NCBI GenBank assembly: GCA_013214945.1
Contig: JABSRT010000022.1
Coordinates: 34,175 to 98,174, forward strand
Origin: Gammaproteobacteria bacterium
GTDB lineage: Bacteria > Pseudomonadota > Gammaproteobacteria > Enterobacterales > Psychrobiaceae
Length of the DNA: 64,000 nt
Direction of reading: 5' to 3'
Position numbers and translations under genes: made by a program. Shown piece after piece: positions 35,733 through 45,973 of the stretch; the first letter of the stretch is position 1, and each line of letters opens with the position of its first letter. The notes beneath the pieces are model-generated. The model was given only the letters and a program-made list of their open reading frames with translations. It did not search any database and had not been told where the DNA came from.

Positions 35733-38345
35733 TTATTGATTGAGTTTCTCAATCGCTTTAATTAATGCGTGTTGCAATGAATCTTGCTGCTCTAATGTCA
35801 AAGCAGTACCTTGCGTTGTTGATATAATAAAAAAGTCTTCAACCCGTTCGCCAATGGTGGTGATCTTAGCGCTGAGCAATAAAATTTTATTTTTGTAAAA
35901 TACGTCACCGAGATTAGCAAGCAAGCCGGGTATATCACGGGCGACTAATTCGAAGGCTGTCGTATCAGTTGGTTGATTTTGAATAAAATTAACTTGAGTC
36001 GGCACATGAAAATGCTGAACCTGTCTCGATATCCGTCGCGGTGTCCTGATTTTTACGTTTTCACTGGCTAGCCGCTTGCTTAATGTTTGTACAATCGAGT
36101 TGATCCGTCGGGTATCGATGATCGCGCTGCCGTCAAATTCTGAAATGGTAAAAGTGTCTAGCGCAAACCCTTTATCCGAAACCATAATAAAGGCATCATT
36201 GATTTGGACATTTTTGCTGCCCAATACGCGCATCACGGTCGTAAATAAATGAGGTTTATCAGGAGTATAAATAAATAATTCACTGCTGGACTGATTATTA
36301 TAATTAATCAGCGAAATTAATGGCGGTTTCTTTACTGTGGTCGAAAAAATCTTTTCGCAATGACCCGCTAACAATTTCGGTGAGTGGCGCAGGAAGTAAT
36401 CTGGTTGAAAAGTCTCCCATAAATCGGTAATTTGCTCAGTGGAGGCTGCGCAGTTTACATTGTTAGCAATCAGTTGCAATGCTTTGGCTTTATACTCGTT
36501 TATCCGGCCATCGGCATCAACTTCTGTGACTTTTCCTCGTCTTAACGCCCGCAGGGTATAAAAATACAGTTCGCGTAATAAAGAACCTTTCCAACTATTC
36601 CATAAATTGTTATTGGTGGCACAAATATCAGCCACGGTTAAGCAATACAGGTAGGCTAGGTGGGTTTCGTCTCTGACTTTTTCGGCAAAAGTATTGATAA
36701 CATCGATATCATGAATGTCGCGGCGTTGAGCGGTAATTGACATCAACAAATGATTTTCAACCAGCCAAGCGACTAAATTACTATCGTGTTGATTTAAGTT
36801 ATGACTTTTACCAAAATCGAGCGCGTCTTGGCGCCCTAATTTGCTGTGGTCGCCGCCACGCCCTTTGCCAATATCATGAAATATACCCGCTAGAACCAAC
36901 AGGCCTTTTTTGGCAATTGTTTTTATTAATACGCTGCACAATGGAAATTCAGTTTTGTGCTCAGGCATCGAAAACCGACCAATATTAAGTAACAAGCGGT
37001 GGGTATGCTCATCAACGGTGTATGCATGAAATAAATCAAACTGCATTTGACCGGTAATATTTTGCCAAGCGGGTAGATAGCTGCCTAAAATTCCGTGTTT
37101 GTGCATCATTGAAAATGCTTTGATCCCATTGGGGTGCTTTAACAGCTCCATAAAAGCACGACGGCAGGGTTCCAGCGTACTCAGTGGTTGATCTAAACCA
37201 TTGCGAGCTCGGCGTAATAGTCGTAGGGTTGGCGCGTAAATCCCCGTAATTTCAGGCTCGTTTGCGACATTAAGATAGAGTAAAATTAATTGCTCGGGTT
37301 GATCAAATATATGATCAGATTTTGCTTCGAGAAAACGGTCACGGCGTTGATAATGGCTGTCGATATCGAAAACTTGAAGATCTTTAATCTTACCGAGAAA
37401 TGCGCGTTTAAATAATTGTAACAGCATGTCACATAACTCACCGACCTGACGGACAGTTTGGTAGTACTGCTTCATCATTTGTTCGACCGCGAGCTGATCT
37501 TTATCGCAATACCCTAAAGCTAATGCGACGTCGGCTTGGTAATTAAACAGTAATTTGTCTTCACCACGCCCTGCAACTTGGTGCAACGCAAATCGTAAGC
37601 GCCATAAAAAATCTTGACAGCAAAATAATTCAGCCAGCTCTTCTTCCGACAAAAAACCATGAGTAACTAGTTGCTCGACTAACATTGTTTTAAAATGACG
37701 CTTAGCAATCCAGCCAATAGTTTGAATATCACGTAAGCCGCCAGGGCAGGTTTTAATATTAGGCTCTAAATCAAAGGCGTTATTGGACTGGTGTCGTGAG
37801 ACTTGTTCTTCACGCTTGGCCAGATAAAATTCACTGCTGGGCCAGAAGTTTGGTTTCTCTATTGCGGTTAGCAGTTGCTGATATAATAAATCGCAGCCAC
37901 CGAGTAGCCGCGATTCCATCAAGTTAGTTGCCACCGTGATGTCTTCTTTACCCAGTGCAATGGTATCTGTGAGGGTACGAACGCTATGACCAATATCGAG
38001 TTTAATGTCCCACAGCAGGGTGATGAATTGACCGATCGCTTCTTGCTGGCATTGCTTGAGCGGTTTTTTAGACAACAGTAATAAATCTATATCGGAGTGC
38101 GGATGAAGTTCGCCACGGCCATAACCACCAACGGCGATCAGCGCAATATCTTGTTGGTTGAGGTCAAACTGCTGCCATAATTGTTGCAACAGCTGGTCGA
38201 CAGTCCGGCAGCGTGAATGCAGCAGCTGGCGAATATCCCCTTGATCTTGAAATTTAACAAAACAAACGCTTGCCGCATCGGCCAAGTGTTGTTTTAATTG
38301 CGAAATTTGCGTTGGTGCAGTAACAGTATTATCAGGTGGCGCCAT
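35733..38345 (-). CDS. glnD: bifunctional uridylyltransferase/uridylyl-removing enzyme
   Basis: The nitrogen sensor that uridylylates PII (GlnB) when glutamine is low and removes UMP when it is high. The 870-residue protein has the nucleotidyltransferase motif GGYGRGEL (73-80) with Asp85 and Asp87, a GlnD PII-uridylyltransferase region, an HD domain (FHDIGKGRGGDHSKLG), and two C-terminal ACT domains (about 680-760 and 795-868). Gene order with map and dapD matches E. coli. Confidence 0.97.
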   Translation of the reverse strand: MAPPDNTVTAPTQISQLKQHLADAASVCFVKFQDQGDIRQLLHSRCRTVDQLLQQLWQQFDLNQQDIALIAVGGYGRGELHPHSDIDLLLLSKKPLKQCQQEAIGQFITLLWDIKLDIGHSVRTLTDTIALGKEDITVATNLMESRLLGGCDLLYQQLLTAIEKPNFWPSSEFYLAKREEQVSRHQSNNAFDLEPNIKTCPGGLRDIQTIGWIAKRHFKTMLVEQLVTHGFLSEEELAELFCCQDFLWRLRFALHQVAGRGEDKLLFNYQADVALALGYCDKDQLAVEQMMKQYYQTVRQVGELCDMLLQLFKRAFLGKIKDLQVFDIDSHYQRRDRFLEAKSDHIFDQPEQLILLYLNVANEPEITGIYAPTLRLLRRARNGLDQPLSTLEPCRRAFMELLKHPNGIKAFSMMHKHGILGSYLPAWQNITGQMQFDLFHAYTVDEHTHRLLLNIGRFSMPEHKTEFPLCSVLIKTIAKKGLLVLAGIFHDIGKGRGGDHSKLGRQDALDFGKSHNLNQHDSNLVAWLVENHLLMSITAQRRDIHDIDVINTFAEKVRDETHLAYLYCLTVADICATNNNLWNSWKGSLLRELYFYTLRALRRGKVTEVDADGRINEYKAKALQLIANNVNCAASTEQITDLWETFQPDYFLRHSPKLLAGHCEKIFSTTVKKPPLISLINYNNQSSSELFIYTPDKPHLFTTVMRVLGSKNVQINDAFIMVSDKGFALDTFTISEFDGSAIIDTRRINSIVQTLSKRLASENVKIRTPRRISRQVQHFHVPTQVNFIQNQPTDTTAFELVARDIPGLLANLGDVFYKNKILLLSAKITTIGERVEDFFIISTTQGTALTLEQQDSLQHALIKAIEKLNQ

Positions 38346-38394
38346 CAGTCTCTCTCTAAATAATCAGATGATTTAATACAGCGTCTCGCTTGAT

Positions 38395-38430
38395 CCCGTC
38401 GCGACCGCGCTAAAGGCGGTTCACGACAGG
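38395..38430 (-). terminator. stem-loop between map and glnD
   Basis: A GC-rich stepped stem (ACCGC/GCGGT inside CGAC/GTCG-type pairs) after the map stop codon. There is no T-run. It may trim or attenuate transcripts between map and glnD. Confidence 0.5.
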
Positions 38431-38442
38431 ATTAGCTTGAGG

Positions 38443-39234
38443 TTATGAGTGTTCTATTATCCGTGGTAACTCTTCGTCATTACGCAAGGTTAATACTTCA
38501 ACCCCAGTAGCGGTAACGAGTAAGGTATGCTCCCACTGTGCTGACAGGCTGCGATCTTTGGTTACAACCGTCCAGCCATCGTTATTGGCCATTTTACTGT
38601 GACGTTTACCCGCATTTACCATTGGCTCAATGGTGAAACACATGCCTTCTTTTAATACTTCACCAGTGCCTACTTTGCCATAATGCATTACTTGAGGGTC
38701 TTCATGGAATTCTTTACCGATGCCATGGCCACAATACTCACGCACGATTGAATAGTTGTAACCTTCAGCAAATTGCTGAATGGCAGCACCGATATCGCCT
38801 AAGCGCGCGCCTGGTTTGACCATTTTAATCGCCAAATACAGACTTTCTTGGGTGGTCGAGATGAGTCGACTGGCCAAAATGCTTGCTTTACCAACCGTAA
38901 ACATTGCGCTGGTATCACCATGATAGCCATCTTTGATCACGGTAATGTCGACATTGACAATGTCACCTTCTTTGAGTTTTTTATCGCTCGGGATGCCATG
39001 ACAAATTACATGGTTGACCGAAGTACAAATCGATTTTGGAAAGCCATGATAATTAAGGGGCGCAGGAATAGCCTGCTGCTGCTCGACAATATGCTGATGA
39101 CAAATTTGATCCAGCTCATTGGTCGTGACGCCTTTTTTAATAAACGGCACGATCATTTCAAGGACCTCAGCCGCTAGTCGACCTGCAACGCGCATTTTCT
39201 CAATTTCTTCACTGGTTTTTATCGTAATACTCAT
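38443..39234 (-). CDS. map: type I methionine aminopeptidase
   Basis: Removes the N-terminal methionine from new proteins. The 263-residue pita-bread fold has the metal ligands Asp96 (VNVDITV), Asp107 (HGDTSAMF), His170 (CGHGIGKEFHE), Glu203 (FTIEPM) and a glutamate in SAQWEHT. Divergent from rpsB, as in E. coli. Confidence 0.97.
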   Translation of the reverse strand: MSITIKTSEEIEKMRVAGRLAAEVLEMIVPFIKKGVTTNELDQICHQHIVEQQQAIPAPLNYHGFPKSICTSVNHVICHGIPSDKKLKEGDIVNVDITVIKDGYHGDTSAMFTVGKASILASRLISTTQESLYLAIKMVKPGARLGDIGAAIQQFAEGYNYSIVREYCGHGIGKEFHEDPQVMHYGKVGTGEVLKEGMCFTIEPMVNAGKRHSKMANNDGWTVVTKDRSLSAQWEHTLLVTATGVEVLTLRNDEELPRIIEHS

Positions 39235-39542
39235 TAATTTTTTCTCTATTTTTATTGGCGCTAAGTTATCTAAAACTTGTATTTTGTCAGCTTTTTTGGT
39301 ATAAAGCGCGCCGGGGATTTCATTCGTCGCAGCAAATCTTAACTTCTATCGGTGGATTTGAGCAAGCGATTAACAATGACCATTGATTTTAATGGTGTTG
39401 GATGAAAGAACCAAATAAAATTTTTATTTAATCTAAATCACACACGTATTTATAACTATTTTCGGGGTGCTACTAAGTCAATATTGGCTGGTTGTTCGAA
39501 AATTAGGATACGTGGAGGCCTAACCCCAAGAGGAATTATATA
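39235..39542 (+). other. 308-base map-rpsB divergent control region
   Basis: No gene. It contains the promoters for both directions and, on the plus strand, the rpsB leader. A TATAAC at 39451-39456 is a plausible -10 box for rpsB, but I see no matching strong -35. Confidence 0.6.
39464..39537 (+). promoter_or_regulatory. rpsB leader, probable S2 autoregulatory element
   Basis: The leader begins GGGGTGC, and 55 bases later has GTGGAGGCCTAACCCC, so GGGGT can pair with ACCCC. The AGAGGAA binding site for rpsB follows. It resembles the conserved gammaproteobacterial rpsB leader through which free S2 protein represses rpsB-tsf translation. The identity is from memory of that motif. Confidence 0.65.
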
Positions 39543-40271
39543 ATGGCTAAAATTTCAATGCGCGATTTGTTACAAGCTGGTGCTCACTTCGGTCACCAAA
39601 CCCGTTACTGGAACCCAAAGATGAAGCAGTTCATCTTTGGTGCTCGTAATAAAGTACATATCATCAACTTAGAAAAAACTGTTCCAATGTTCGACGAAGC
39701 ACTTGCTGTGCTAGCGAACGCGGCATCAAAGAAAGGCAAAATCCTTTTCGTTGGTACTAAACGCGCTGCTGGTGATGCGATCAAAGAAGCGGCACTTTCA
39801 TGTGACCAGTTCTACGTAAACCATCGTTGGTTAGGCGGAATGTTGACTAACTGGAAAACAGTTCGTCAATCAATCAAGCGTCTAAAAGATCTTGAAGCAC
39901 AATCACAAGACGGTACTTTCGATAAGCTAGTTAAGAAAGAAGCGTTAATGAATACTCGTGAAATGGAAAAGCTAGAGAAATCTCTAGGTGGTATCAAGAA
40001 CATGTCTGGTCTTCCAGATGTAATCTTCATCATCGATGCTGATCACGAGCACATTGCTGTTAAAGAAGCTAACAACCTAGGTATCCCAGTGGTAGCTATC
40101 GTTGATACTAACTCTAACCCAGATGGTATTGACTATGTAATCCCTGGTAACGATGATGCGATTCGCGCTATTCAGCTTTATGTTAAAACTGTTGCTGAAG
40201 CGGTTAACGAAGGTCGTAACAACACTGTTGCTGCTCAAGCAGAAACAGATGGTTTCGTTGAAGCTGAGTAA
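39543..40271 (+). CDS. rpsB: 30S ribosomal protein S2
   Basis: A 242-residue S2. Diagnostic segments are [44 protein letters not shown], and [30 protein letters not shown]. It starts the rpsB-tsf operon. The codons are visibly more biased than in neighbouring genes (for example GGT and CGT), as expected for high expression. Confidence 0.99.
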   Translation: MAKISMRDLLQAGAHFGHQTRYWNPKMKQFIFGARNKVHIINLEKTVPMFDEALAVLANAASKKGKILFVGTKRAAGDAIKEAALSCDQFYVNHRWLGGMLTNWKTVRQSIKRLKDLEAQSQDGTFDKLVKKEALMNTREMEKLEKSLGGIKNMSGLPDVIFIIDADHEHIAVKEANNLGIPVVAIVDTNSNPDGIDYVIPGNDDAIRAIQLYVKTVAEAVNEGRNNTVAAQAETDGFVEAE

Positions 40272-40311
40272 TTCAGCATTTAAGTGCTAGTCACTTAAAT
40301 ACCTATCTTTG

Positions 40312-40364
40312 AGGTGTCAGGGGTTTATTCAAATAATTTGAATTAAGGCGCTGATACCTTTTTT
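40312..40364 (+). terminator. rpsB-tsf intergenic attenuator
   Basis: An outer stem AGGTGTCAG/CTGATACCT (one G-U pair) encloses an inner perfect hairpin ATTCAAAT/ATTTGAAT and is followed by TTTTTT. It is a partial terminator between rpsB and tsf, as known in E. coli. Confidence 0.85.
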
Positions 40365-40386
40365 AAAATGATTAAGGATTGTTAAC

Positions 40387-41259
40387 ATGGCAATTACAGC
40401 TAAGCAAGTAAAAGAACTACGTGACCGCACAGCTGCGGGCATGATGGATTGTAAAAAAGCATTGACTGAAACAAACGGTGATATCGAAGCAGCAATCGAT
40501 CTTATGCGTAAAAATGGTCAAGCAAAAGCCGCTAAAAAAGCTGGTCGTATTGCAGCTGAAGGCGCAATCTTCACTAAAGTTGCAGACGGCGTAGCTACTA
40601 TGCTTGAATTCAACTGTGAAACAGACTTTGTAGGCATGGACAAAAGCTTCCTAGCCTTAGGTAACGAAATTGTTGCTGCAGCTCACGCTGTTAAAGCGAA
40701 CGATGTTGCTGTATTAAACGAGTTATCACTAGGTGATAACACTGTTGAAGCGACTCGTGCTTTACTTGTAGCTAAAATCGGTGAAAACATGACTGTACGT
40801 CGTGTTGTATCAATCGAAGGCGACAACCTAGCAGCATACGTACACGGTGGCAAGATTGGCGCAATCGCTAACCTAGTTGGCGGCGATGAAGCATTAGCAA
40901 AAGACGTTGCGATGCACGTTGCTGCTGCTAACCCACAGTACACTAAGCCTTCTGAAGTTTCTGCAGACGTTGTTGAACGTGAGCGTAAGCTTCAAATCGA
41001 AATCGCAGTTGAGTCTGGTAAGCCACAAGAAATCGCTGAAAAGATGGTTGCTGGTCGCATGAAGAAATTCACTGGCGAAATTAGCTTAACAGGTCAACCA
41101 TTCATCAAAGATCCTTCACAGCTAGTTGGCGATTTGCTTAAAGCAAGCAGCGCTGACGTAACTGGTTTCCTACGTTTTGAACTAGGTGAAGGCATCGAGA
41201 AGAAAGAAGAAGATTTTGCGGCTGAAGTTGAAGCGACTATCGCTGCACTTAAGAAGTAA
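40387..41259 (+). CDS. tsf: translation elongation factor Ts
   Basis: A nucleotide exchange factor for EF-Tu, 290 residues. The N-terminal module [23 protein letters not shown] and the core motif [10 protein letters not shown] are typical, as is the late [12 protein letters not shown]. Strong codon bias like rpsB. AAGGATTGTTAAC precedes the ATG. It is the second gene of the operon. Confidence 0.99.
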   Translation: MAITAKQVKELRDRTAAGMMDCKKALTETNGDIEAAIDLMRKNGQAKAAKKAGRIAAEGAIFTKVADGVATMLEFNCETDFVGMDKSFLALGNEIVAAAHAVKANDVAVLNELSLGDNTVEATRALLVAKIGENMTVRRVVSIEGDNLAAYVHGGKIGAIANLVGGDEALAKDVAMHVAAANPQYTKPSEVSADVVERERKLQIEIAVESGKPQEIAEKMVAGRMKKFTGEISLTGQPFIKDPSQLVGDLLKASSADVTGFLRFELGEGIEKKEEDFAAEVEATIAALKK

Positions 41260-41293
41260 TTTCTTACTTAATGCATCGCATTAAGTATTTAGA

Positions 41294-41332
41294 AGGCCGC
41301 AGTTTGGATTTTGATCAACTGCGGTCTTTTTT
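41294..41332 (+). terminator. strong terminator after tsf
   Basis: A GC-rich 10-base stem (GGCCGCAGTT/AACTGCGGTC, one wobble-type mismatch) followed by TTTTTT. It ends the rpsB-tsf transcript. Confidence 0.92.
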
Positions 41333-41358
41333 AAGCCAGTTTGTTTAAACCAATGAGT

Positions 41359-41394
41359 TAAAATCTAAGTGCCATCGCTGTGGCTTTTAGATTT
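41359..41394 (+). promoter_or_regulatory. long stem-loop just upstream of pyrH
   Basis: AAAATCTAA pairs with TTAGATTTT, and inside it GCCA with TGGC, making about 13 pairs around a small internal loop. It lies 30 bases before the pyrH start. It could be a second terminator or a leader structure for pyrH. Confidence 0.6.
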
Positions 41395-41424
41395 TAGTTC
41401 AGTAACAATTCTAAGGTACCTGTA

Positions 41425-42159
41425 ATGACTGCAAATCCAAAACCTGTATATCGTCGTATTCTTTTAAAATTAAGTGGTGAAGCACTGGTAGGTGAGCAGG
41501 GCTTTGGTATTGATCCTAAAGTACTTGATCGCATGGCTCAGGAAATTAAAGAACTGATTGAGCTAGGTGTGCAAGTTGGTATTGTGATTGGTGGCGGTAA
41601 TATTTTTCGCGGTGAAGGTTTGGCTAATGCCGGCATGAATCGTGTCGTTGGTGACCAAATGGGTATGTTGGCCACGGTAATGAATGGATTAGCGATGCGC
41701 GACGCACTGCACCGCGCTTATGTTAATGCTCGTTTAATGTCTGCAGTTGACTTAAAAGGTGTTTGTGATTCATACAATTGGGCCGATGCGATTAGCTCAC
41801 TTAAACGTGGCCGGGTGGTAATTTTTGCTGCAGGTACTGGTAATCCGTTTTTTACCACTGATTCTGCTGCCTGTTTACGCGGCATTGAAATTGAAGCTGA
41901 CGTGGTGTTAAAAGGCACAAAAGTTGATGGTGTTTATTCTGAAGACCCAGTTAAAAACCCTGATGCAGAAATGTATAAAACCATTGACTATGCTACAGTG
42001 CTTGACAAAGAATTAAAGGTAATGGATTTAAGTGCCTTTACCTTGGCACGTGATCATAAAATGCCAATTAGAGTATTTAATATGAACAAACCTGGTGCAC
42101 TACGCAGTGTGATTATGGGTGAAGAAGTCGGTACTTTAATTTGTGCCCAACCAGCCTAA
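41425..42159 (+). CDS. pyrH: UMP kinase
   Basis: Phosphorylates UMP to UDP; an amino-acid-kinase-fold enzyme of 244 residues. It has [51 protein letters not shown] and KGTKVDGVY, the standard PyrH landmarks. AAGGTACC lies upstream of the start. It is followed by frr after 32 bases. Confidence 0.98.
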   Translation: MTANPKPVYRRILLKLSGEALVGEQGFGIDPKVLDRMAQEIKELIELGVQVGIVIGGGNIFRGEGLANAGMNRVVGDQMGMLATVMNGLAMRDALHRAYVNARLMSAVDLKGVCDSYNWADAISSLKRGRVVIFAAGTGNPFFTTDSAACLRGIEIEADVVLKGTKVDGVYSEDPVKNPDAEMYKTIDYATVLDKELKVMDLSAFTLARDHKMPIRVFNMNKPGALRSVIMGEEVGTLICAQPA

Positions 42160-42191
42160 TTCAATATAGACAAAATTAACGGGAAAAAATT

Positions 42192-42749
42192 GTGATTAAC
42201 GAAATCAAAGATGATGCAGCAGCACGCATGGCTAAAAGTGTTGAAGCACTAAAAAATCAAATGAAAAAAATTCGTACTGGTCGTGCGCACCCAAGCCTTT
42301 TAGATTCAATAATGGTGCCATATTACGGAAGTGATACGCCGCTGAACCAAGTTGGTAATGTCGGTGTTGGTGATGCGCGTACGCTAACAATTACTGTGTT
42401 TGATAGCTCAATGATTGCAGCTGTTGAAAAAGCGATCATGAGTTCTGATTTAGGGCTAAACCCTAACTCTGCTGGCGCACTTATTCGCATTCCATTACCA
42501 CCACTAACGGAAGAGCGTCGTAAAGACTTAATCAAAGTTGTGCGCGGTGAAACGGAGCAAGGACGTGTTGCAATTCGTAATATTCGTCGTGATGCCAATG
42601 GCGATATTAAAGAACTTGAAAAAGAAAAAGAAGTTGGTGAAGATGACGCCCGTAAAGGGGAAGAGAATATTCAGCAACTGACTAATAAATACGTTAAAGA
42701 AATGGACGATTTATTAGCGGAAAAAGAAAAAGAATTGATGGAAGTTTAA
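42192..42749 (+). CDS. frr: ribosome recycling factor
   Basis: A 185-residue factor that splits post-termination ribosomes with EF-G. It reads [27 protein letters not shown] near the start and has [15 protein letters not shown] and [18 protein letters not shown]. The start codon is GTG. A strong terminator follows. Confidence 0.98.
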   Translation: MINEIKDDAAARMAKSVEALKNQMKKIRTGRAHPSLLDSIMVPYYGSDTPLNQVGNVGVGDARTLTITVFDSSMIAAVEKAIMSSDLGLNPNSAGALIRIPLPPLTEERRKDLIKVVRGETEQGRVAIRNIRRDANGDIKELEKEKEVGEDDARKGEENIQQLTNKYVKEMDDLLAEKEKELMEV

Positions 42750-43092
42750 TTCAACTGACTGTTTTTTGACATGTTAAACGTGATTATCGCCGAAATTGTG
42801 CATAATCACTAGAGTTAGCGCGCTTAGCGAGTGTATACTCCTAAGCGCGTTGTTTTTTAGATAGTTAATATATAGGCTTTATTCCCCAATTCTTAGGGAC
42901 TCAAACCTACTATTTCTCACCAACTTCAACGCCAAGCATACCAGCGGTGTTGTTTATCGACAGGCAATACTGGATGAGTTTATCGGATGGCTCGCATCGT
43001 GTATGCTAACCATCACTCAATTGAATTACTGCGAATAATCCGATGACAACGTTGTTAGTTGTAGATTGAAATTATAAGTAGACGGAGTCTCA
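42750..43092. other. 343-base gap between frr and uppS
   Basis: No gene seen. It holds the frr terminator and, further on, a wide inverted repeat (AGCATAC at 42935-42941 and GTATGCT at 43001-43007) and a TATCGGAT/ATCCGATG pair. The promoter of the uppS envelope operon should be here, but I cannot mark it with confidence. Confidence 0.6.
42817..42858 (+). terminator. terminator after frr
   Basis: An outer stem CGCGCTTA/TAAGCGCG and inner stem GAGT/ACTC, followed by TTGTTTTTT. It ends the pyrH-frr transcript. Confidence 0.9.
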
Positions 43093-43860
43093 ATGATCGC
43101 AGAGCTAAAAAAGGTATTATCGGCAAGTGATTGCCTGCCACGTCATGTTGCAATTATTATGGATGGCAATGGGCGGTGGGCTCAGCGGCAAGGAAAAATG
43201 AGAGTCATCGGTCATAAGGCTGGTGTCGATAAAGTGCGTGACGCAGTGAAGTTTGCCAGTGAACTTAAAATAGAAGCCCTAACGTTATTTGCTTTTAGTA
43301 GCGAAAATTGGCAACGTCCTCAAGCTGAAGTCTCGTTGTTAATGGAGCTTTTTTTTACGGTACTCTCAAGAGAGGTTAAGCGCCTCGATCGTAACAATGT
43401 TAAGTTACAAATAATTGGTGATACCTCCCGCTTTAGTCAAAAACTCCAAGATAAAATTGCAAATGCTGAATTACGTACGGCTAATAATACTGGCTTGGTA
43501 CTTAATATTGCGGCTAATTATGGTGGCCGTTGGGACATCAGCCAAGCGTGTCGAATTGTCGCTGACAAAGTAAAACAAGGTCTGCTTGAGCCCGAGCAAG
43601 TTACAGAAGAACTGATTGGTCAGCATATTTCAATGGCTCACTTACCTGAATTGGATCTTTTGATCCGGACTGGTGGTGATTGCCGTATTAGTAATTTTTT
43701 GCTGTGGCAATGTGCGTATACTGAATTGTATTTTTCCGAGTGTTTATGGCCTGATTTTGGTCAGGAACAATTCGCGAGAGCACTGACTGAATATGTTAAA
43801 ACCGAACGCCGTTATGGCTGTACCGGTGAGCAAATACTGCAGACTGATAATAATAACTAA
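43093..43860 (+). CDS. uppS: undecaprenyl diphosphate synthase
   Basis: A cis-prenyltransferase extending farnesyl diphosphate with isopentenyl diphosphate to make the C55 cell-wall carrier. Residues 20-35 read [16 protein letters not shown] with catalytic Asp24. The motif [11 protein letters not shown] follows. The IPP site normally reads [13 protein letters not shown]; here it is [13 protein letters not shown] (Asp196-Cys197), with Glu211 in TELYFSE. The two substitutions are at functionally important positions. The length (255) is normal, and it leads the uppS-cdsA-dxr-rseP run. Confidence 0.95.
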   Translation: MIAELKKVLSASDCLPRHVAIIMDGNGRWAQRQGKMRVIGHKAGVDKVRDAVKFASELKIEALTLFAFSSENWQRPQAEVSLLMELFFTVLSREVKRLDRNNVKLQIIGDTSRFSQKLQDKIANAELRTANNTGLVLNIAANYGGRWDISQACRIVADKVKQGLLEPEQVTEELIGQHISMAHLPELDLLIRTGGDCRISNFLLWQCAYTELYFSECLWPDFGQEQFARALTEYVKTERRYGCTGEQILQTDNNN

Positions 43861-43871
43861 AGGAAATAAGT

Positions 43872-44759
43872 TTGTTAAAACAACGTATTTTAACGGCATT
43901 GGTATTGGCGCCATTAGCGCTAGCTGGTGTTTTTTTACTGCCGCTATTTTGGTTTGGCCTAATGGTCGGTGTGGTTTCATTAATTGGCGCATGGGAATGG
44001 GGCGCTTTTGTCGCCGCTAAATCGAATCAACCACTTGAGTCACGCCCAAATGATACATTAAGCAGAAGTATTTTTACCGTCTCATTAGCGCTAACGCTGC
44101 TCAGTTTGGCTGTTGTTGTGCCGACCGAAGAAATTTGGCGTAGCAGTCAATTGCACCCTCTGTATTTAGCCGTTTTACTGATTGGCGCGCTGTGGTGGGC
44201 CTGCAGTATATTGATGGTATTTAAATACCCTAAAGGGGAAGGACGTTGGGCAGATAACGATTTTGTTAAAGCGCTATTTGGTCAACTTACCTTGGTGCCT
44301 TTCTGGGTCGGAATAATGGCTATTCGTGCGTTTGGTTATGATAATGACCAGAACCAAGGCGCTATCTTAGTGTTAGCGGTATTTGTGATTGTTTGGGGAG
44401 CCGATGTTGGCGCTTATTTTGTTGGCCGAAAATTTGGCCGTCACAAATTAATGCCAAAAGTTAGCCCTGGCAAAACAATCGAAGGTTCAGCCGGTGGCAT
44501 GGTGACCGCGTTGCTAGCCTCGATGATTGCCAATAGCTATTTTTATCATATTGAGCCTGTGTCATTATTACTGTTGGTCATAATAACAAGCTTGGCATCG
44601 GTCTTTGGCGATCTTAGTGAAAGCATGTATAAGCGCAGTGCTGGCATTAAAGACAGCGGCACAATTTTGCCGGGTCATGGTGGGATTTTAGACCGTATTG
44701 ACAGCTTAACTGCGGCGGTACCAGTGTTTGCATTATGTTACATGGTATTGGTGGCTTAA
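43872..44759 (+). CDS. cdsA: phosphatidate cytidylyltransferase
   Basis: Makes CDP-diacylglycerol from phosphatidate and CTP. The 295-residue inner-membrane protein has about eight hydrophobic segments and the family signature near the C-terminus: SPGKTIEGSAGGM, FGDLSESMYKRSAGIKDSG, and LPGHGGILDRIDSL. The start is TTG with AAGGAAAT upstream. Its TAA overlaps the ATG of dxr by one base. Confidence 0.96.
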   Translation: MLKQRILTALVLAPLALAGVFLLPLFWFGLMVGVVSLIGAWEWGAFVAAKSNQPLESRPNDTLSRSIFTVSLALTLLSLAVVVPTEEIWRSSQLHPLYLAVLLIGALWWACSILMVFKYPKGEGRWADNDFVKALFGQLTLVPFWVGIMAIRAFGYDNDQNQGAILVLAVFVIVWGADVGAYFVGRKFGRHKLMPKVSPGKTIEGSAGGMVTALLASMIANSYFYHIEPVSLLLLVIITSLASVFGDLSESMYKRSAGIKDSGTILPGHGGILDRIDSLTAAVPVFALCYMVLVA

Positions 44760-45973
44760 TGAATTTGCAGCAAGTTACCATTTTGGGGGCGACTGGCTCG
44801 ATTGGCGCTAGCACCCTTGATGTGTTACGACGTCATCCTGAACAATTTAAACTCTTTGGCGTTTCAGGGCATCGCAATGTCACTGCTATGCTGGCAATTT
44901 GTCGTGAATTCTCACCGCAATATGCCGTGATGTCTGATCCTGATGCTGCGAAAACGCTCATAAAGCAACTTGATAACAATGATAGCGTTATCGTGCTCAG
45001 TGGCGAGCAAGCGTTAGCCGATATCAGTTGTGATGAGCGTACCGACATTGTGATGGCTGCAATTGTCGGCGCCGCAGGACTGCTGCCAACATTAGCCGCG
45101 ATCAAAGCAGATAAACGAGTTTTGCTGGCGAACAAAGAAGCGCTGGTCATGACAGGGCAGCTATTTATTGATGCTTTGCGTGCATCTAAGGCAATTCTGA
45201 TGCCGGTCGACAGTGAGCATAACGCGATTTTTCAGTGCTTACCTGTCAGTGCGCAACAAAAAATTGGTTATTGTCCGTTGAATGAATTAGGTGTTAATCA
45301 CCTCATTTTAACGGGCTCTGGTGGGCCGTTTTTAAAGACCCCTCTGAGCGAGTTAAGCAAAGTAACGCCAGCCCAAGCATGCAAACACCCTAATTGGTCG
45401 ATGGGCCAAAAAATATCAGTCGACTCGGCGACCATGATGAACAAGGGGCTCGAGTACATCGAAGCCCGTTGGCTGTTTGATACCAATCAAGATCAAATCG
45501 AAGTGGTTATTCACCCGCAAAGCGTCGTTCATTCGATGGTGCAATATATTGATGGCTCGGTCATTTCTCAAATGGGCCAACCTGACATGCGCACACCTAT
45601 TGCTTATGCATTGTCTTATCCCGAGCGGATTACTTGTGGGGTTAAACCACTTAATTTTCCGGCGTTATCAAATTTAGAATTTAATCCAGTCGATTATCAG
45701 CGGTTTCCTTGTCTAAAACTGGCCATTGATGCCTGTTATCAAGGGCAAGGTGCTACTACGGCCTTAAATGCTGCTAATGAAGTTGCGGTTGCTGCTTTTT
45801 TAAATCAGCAAATAAAATTCACCGATATTGCGATAGTCAATGAACAAGTATTGTCGTCATTAAGTACGACACAAGCTTCTAGCTTGGAGTTGATACTTGA
45901 GGTGGACCGTCAAGCGCGTAACTCGGCACAAAATATAATTAAGCAACAACGTCATATTAAGAGAATGTATTAA
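44759..45973 (+). CDS. dxr: 1-deoxy-D-xylulose 5-phosphate reductoisomerase
   Basis: The second enzyme of the MEP isoprenoid pathway (NADPH-dependent, forms MEP). The N-terminus ILGATGSIGASTLDVLRRH is the NADPH site. ALANKEAL-type (LLANKEALVM), PVDSEHNAIFQCL, GSGGPF and WSMGQKISVDSATMMNKGLEYIEA are all present. The start at 44759 is coupled to the cdsA stop (TAATG). Its own stop overlaps rseP in the same way. 404 residues. Confidence 0.97.
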   Translation: MNLQQVTILGATGSIGASTLDVLRRHPEQFKLFGVSGHRNVTAMLAICREFSPQYAVMSDPDAAKTLIKQLDNNDSVIVLSGEQALADISCDERTDIVMAAIVGAAGLLPTLAAIKADKRVLLANKEALVMTGQLFIDALRASKAILMPVDSEHNAIFQCLPVSAQQKIGYCPLNELGVNHLILTGSGGPFLKTPLSELSKVTPAQACKHPNWSMGQKISVDSATMMNKGLEYIEARWLFDTNQDQIEVVIHPQSVVHSMVQYIDGSVISQMGQPDMRTPIAYALSYPERITCGVKPLNFPALSNLEFNPVDYQRFPCLKLAIDACYQGQGATTALNAANEVAVAAFLNQQIKFTDIAIVNEQVLSSLSTTQASSLELILEVDRQARNSAQNIIKQQRHIKRMY

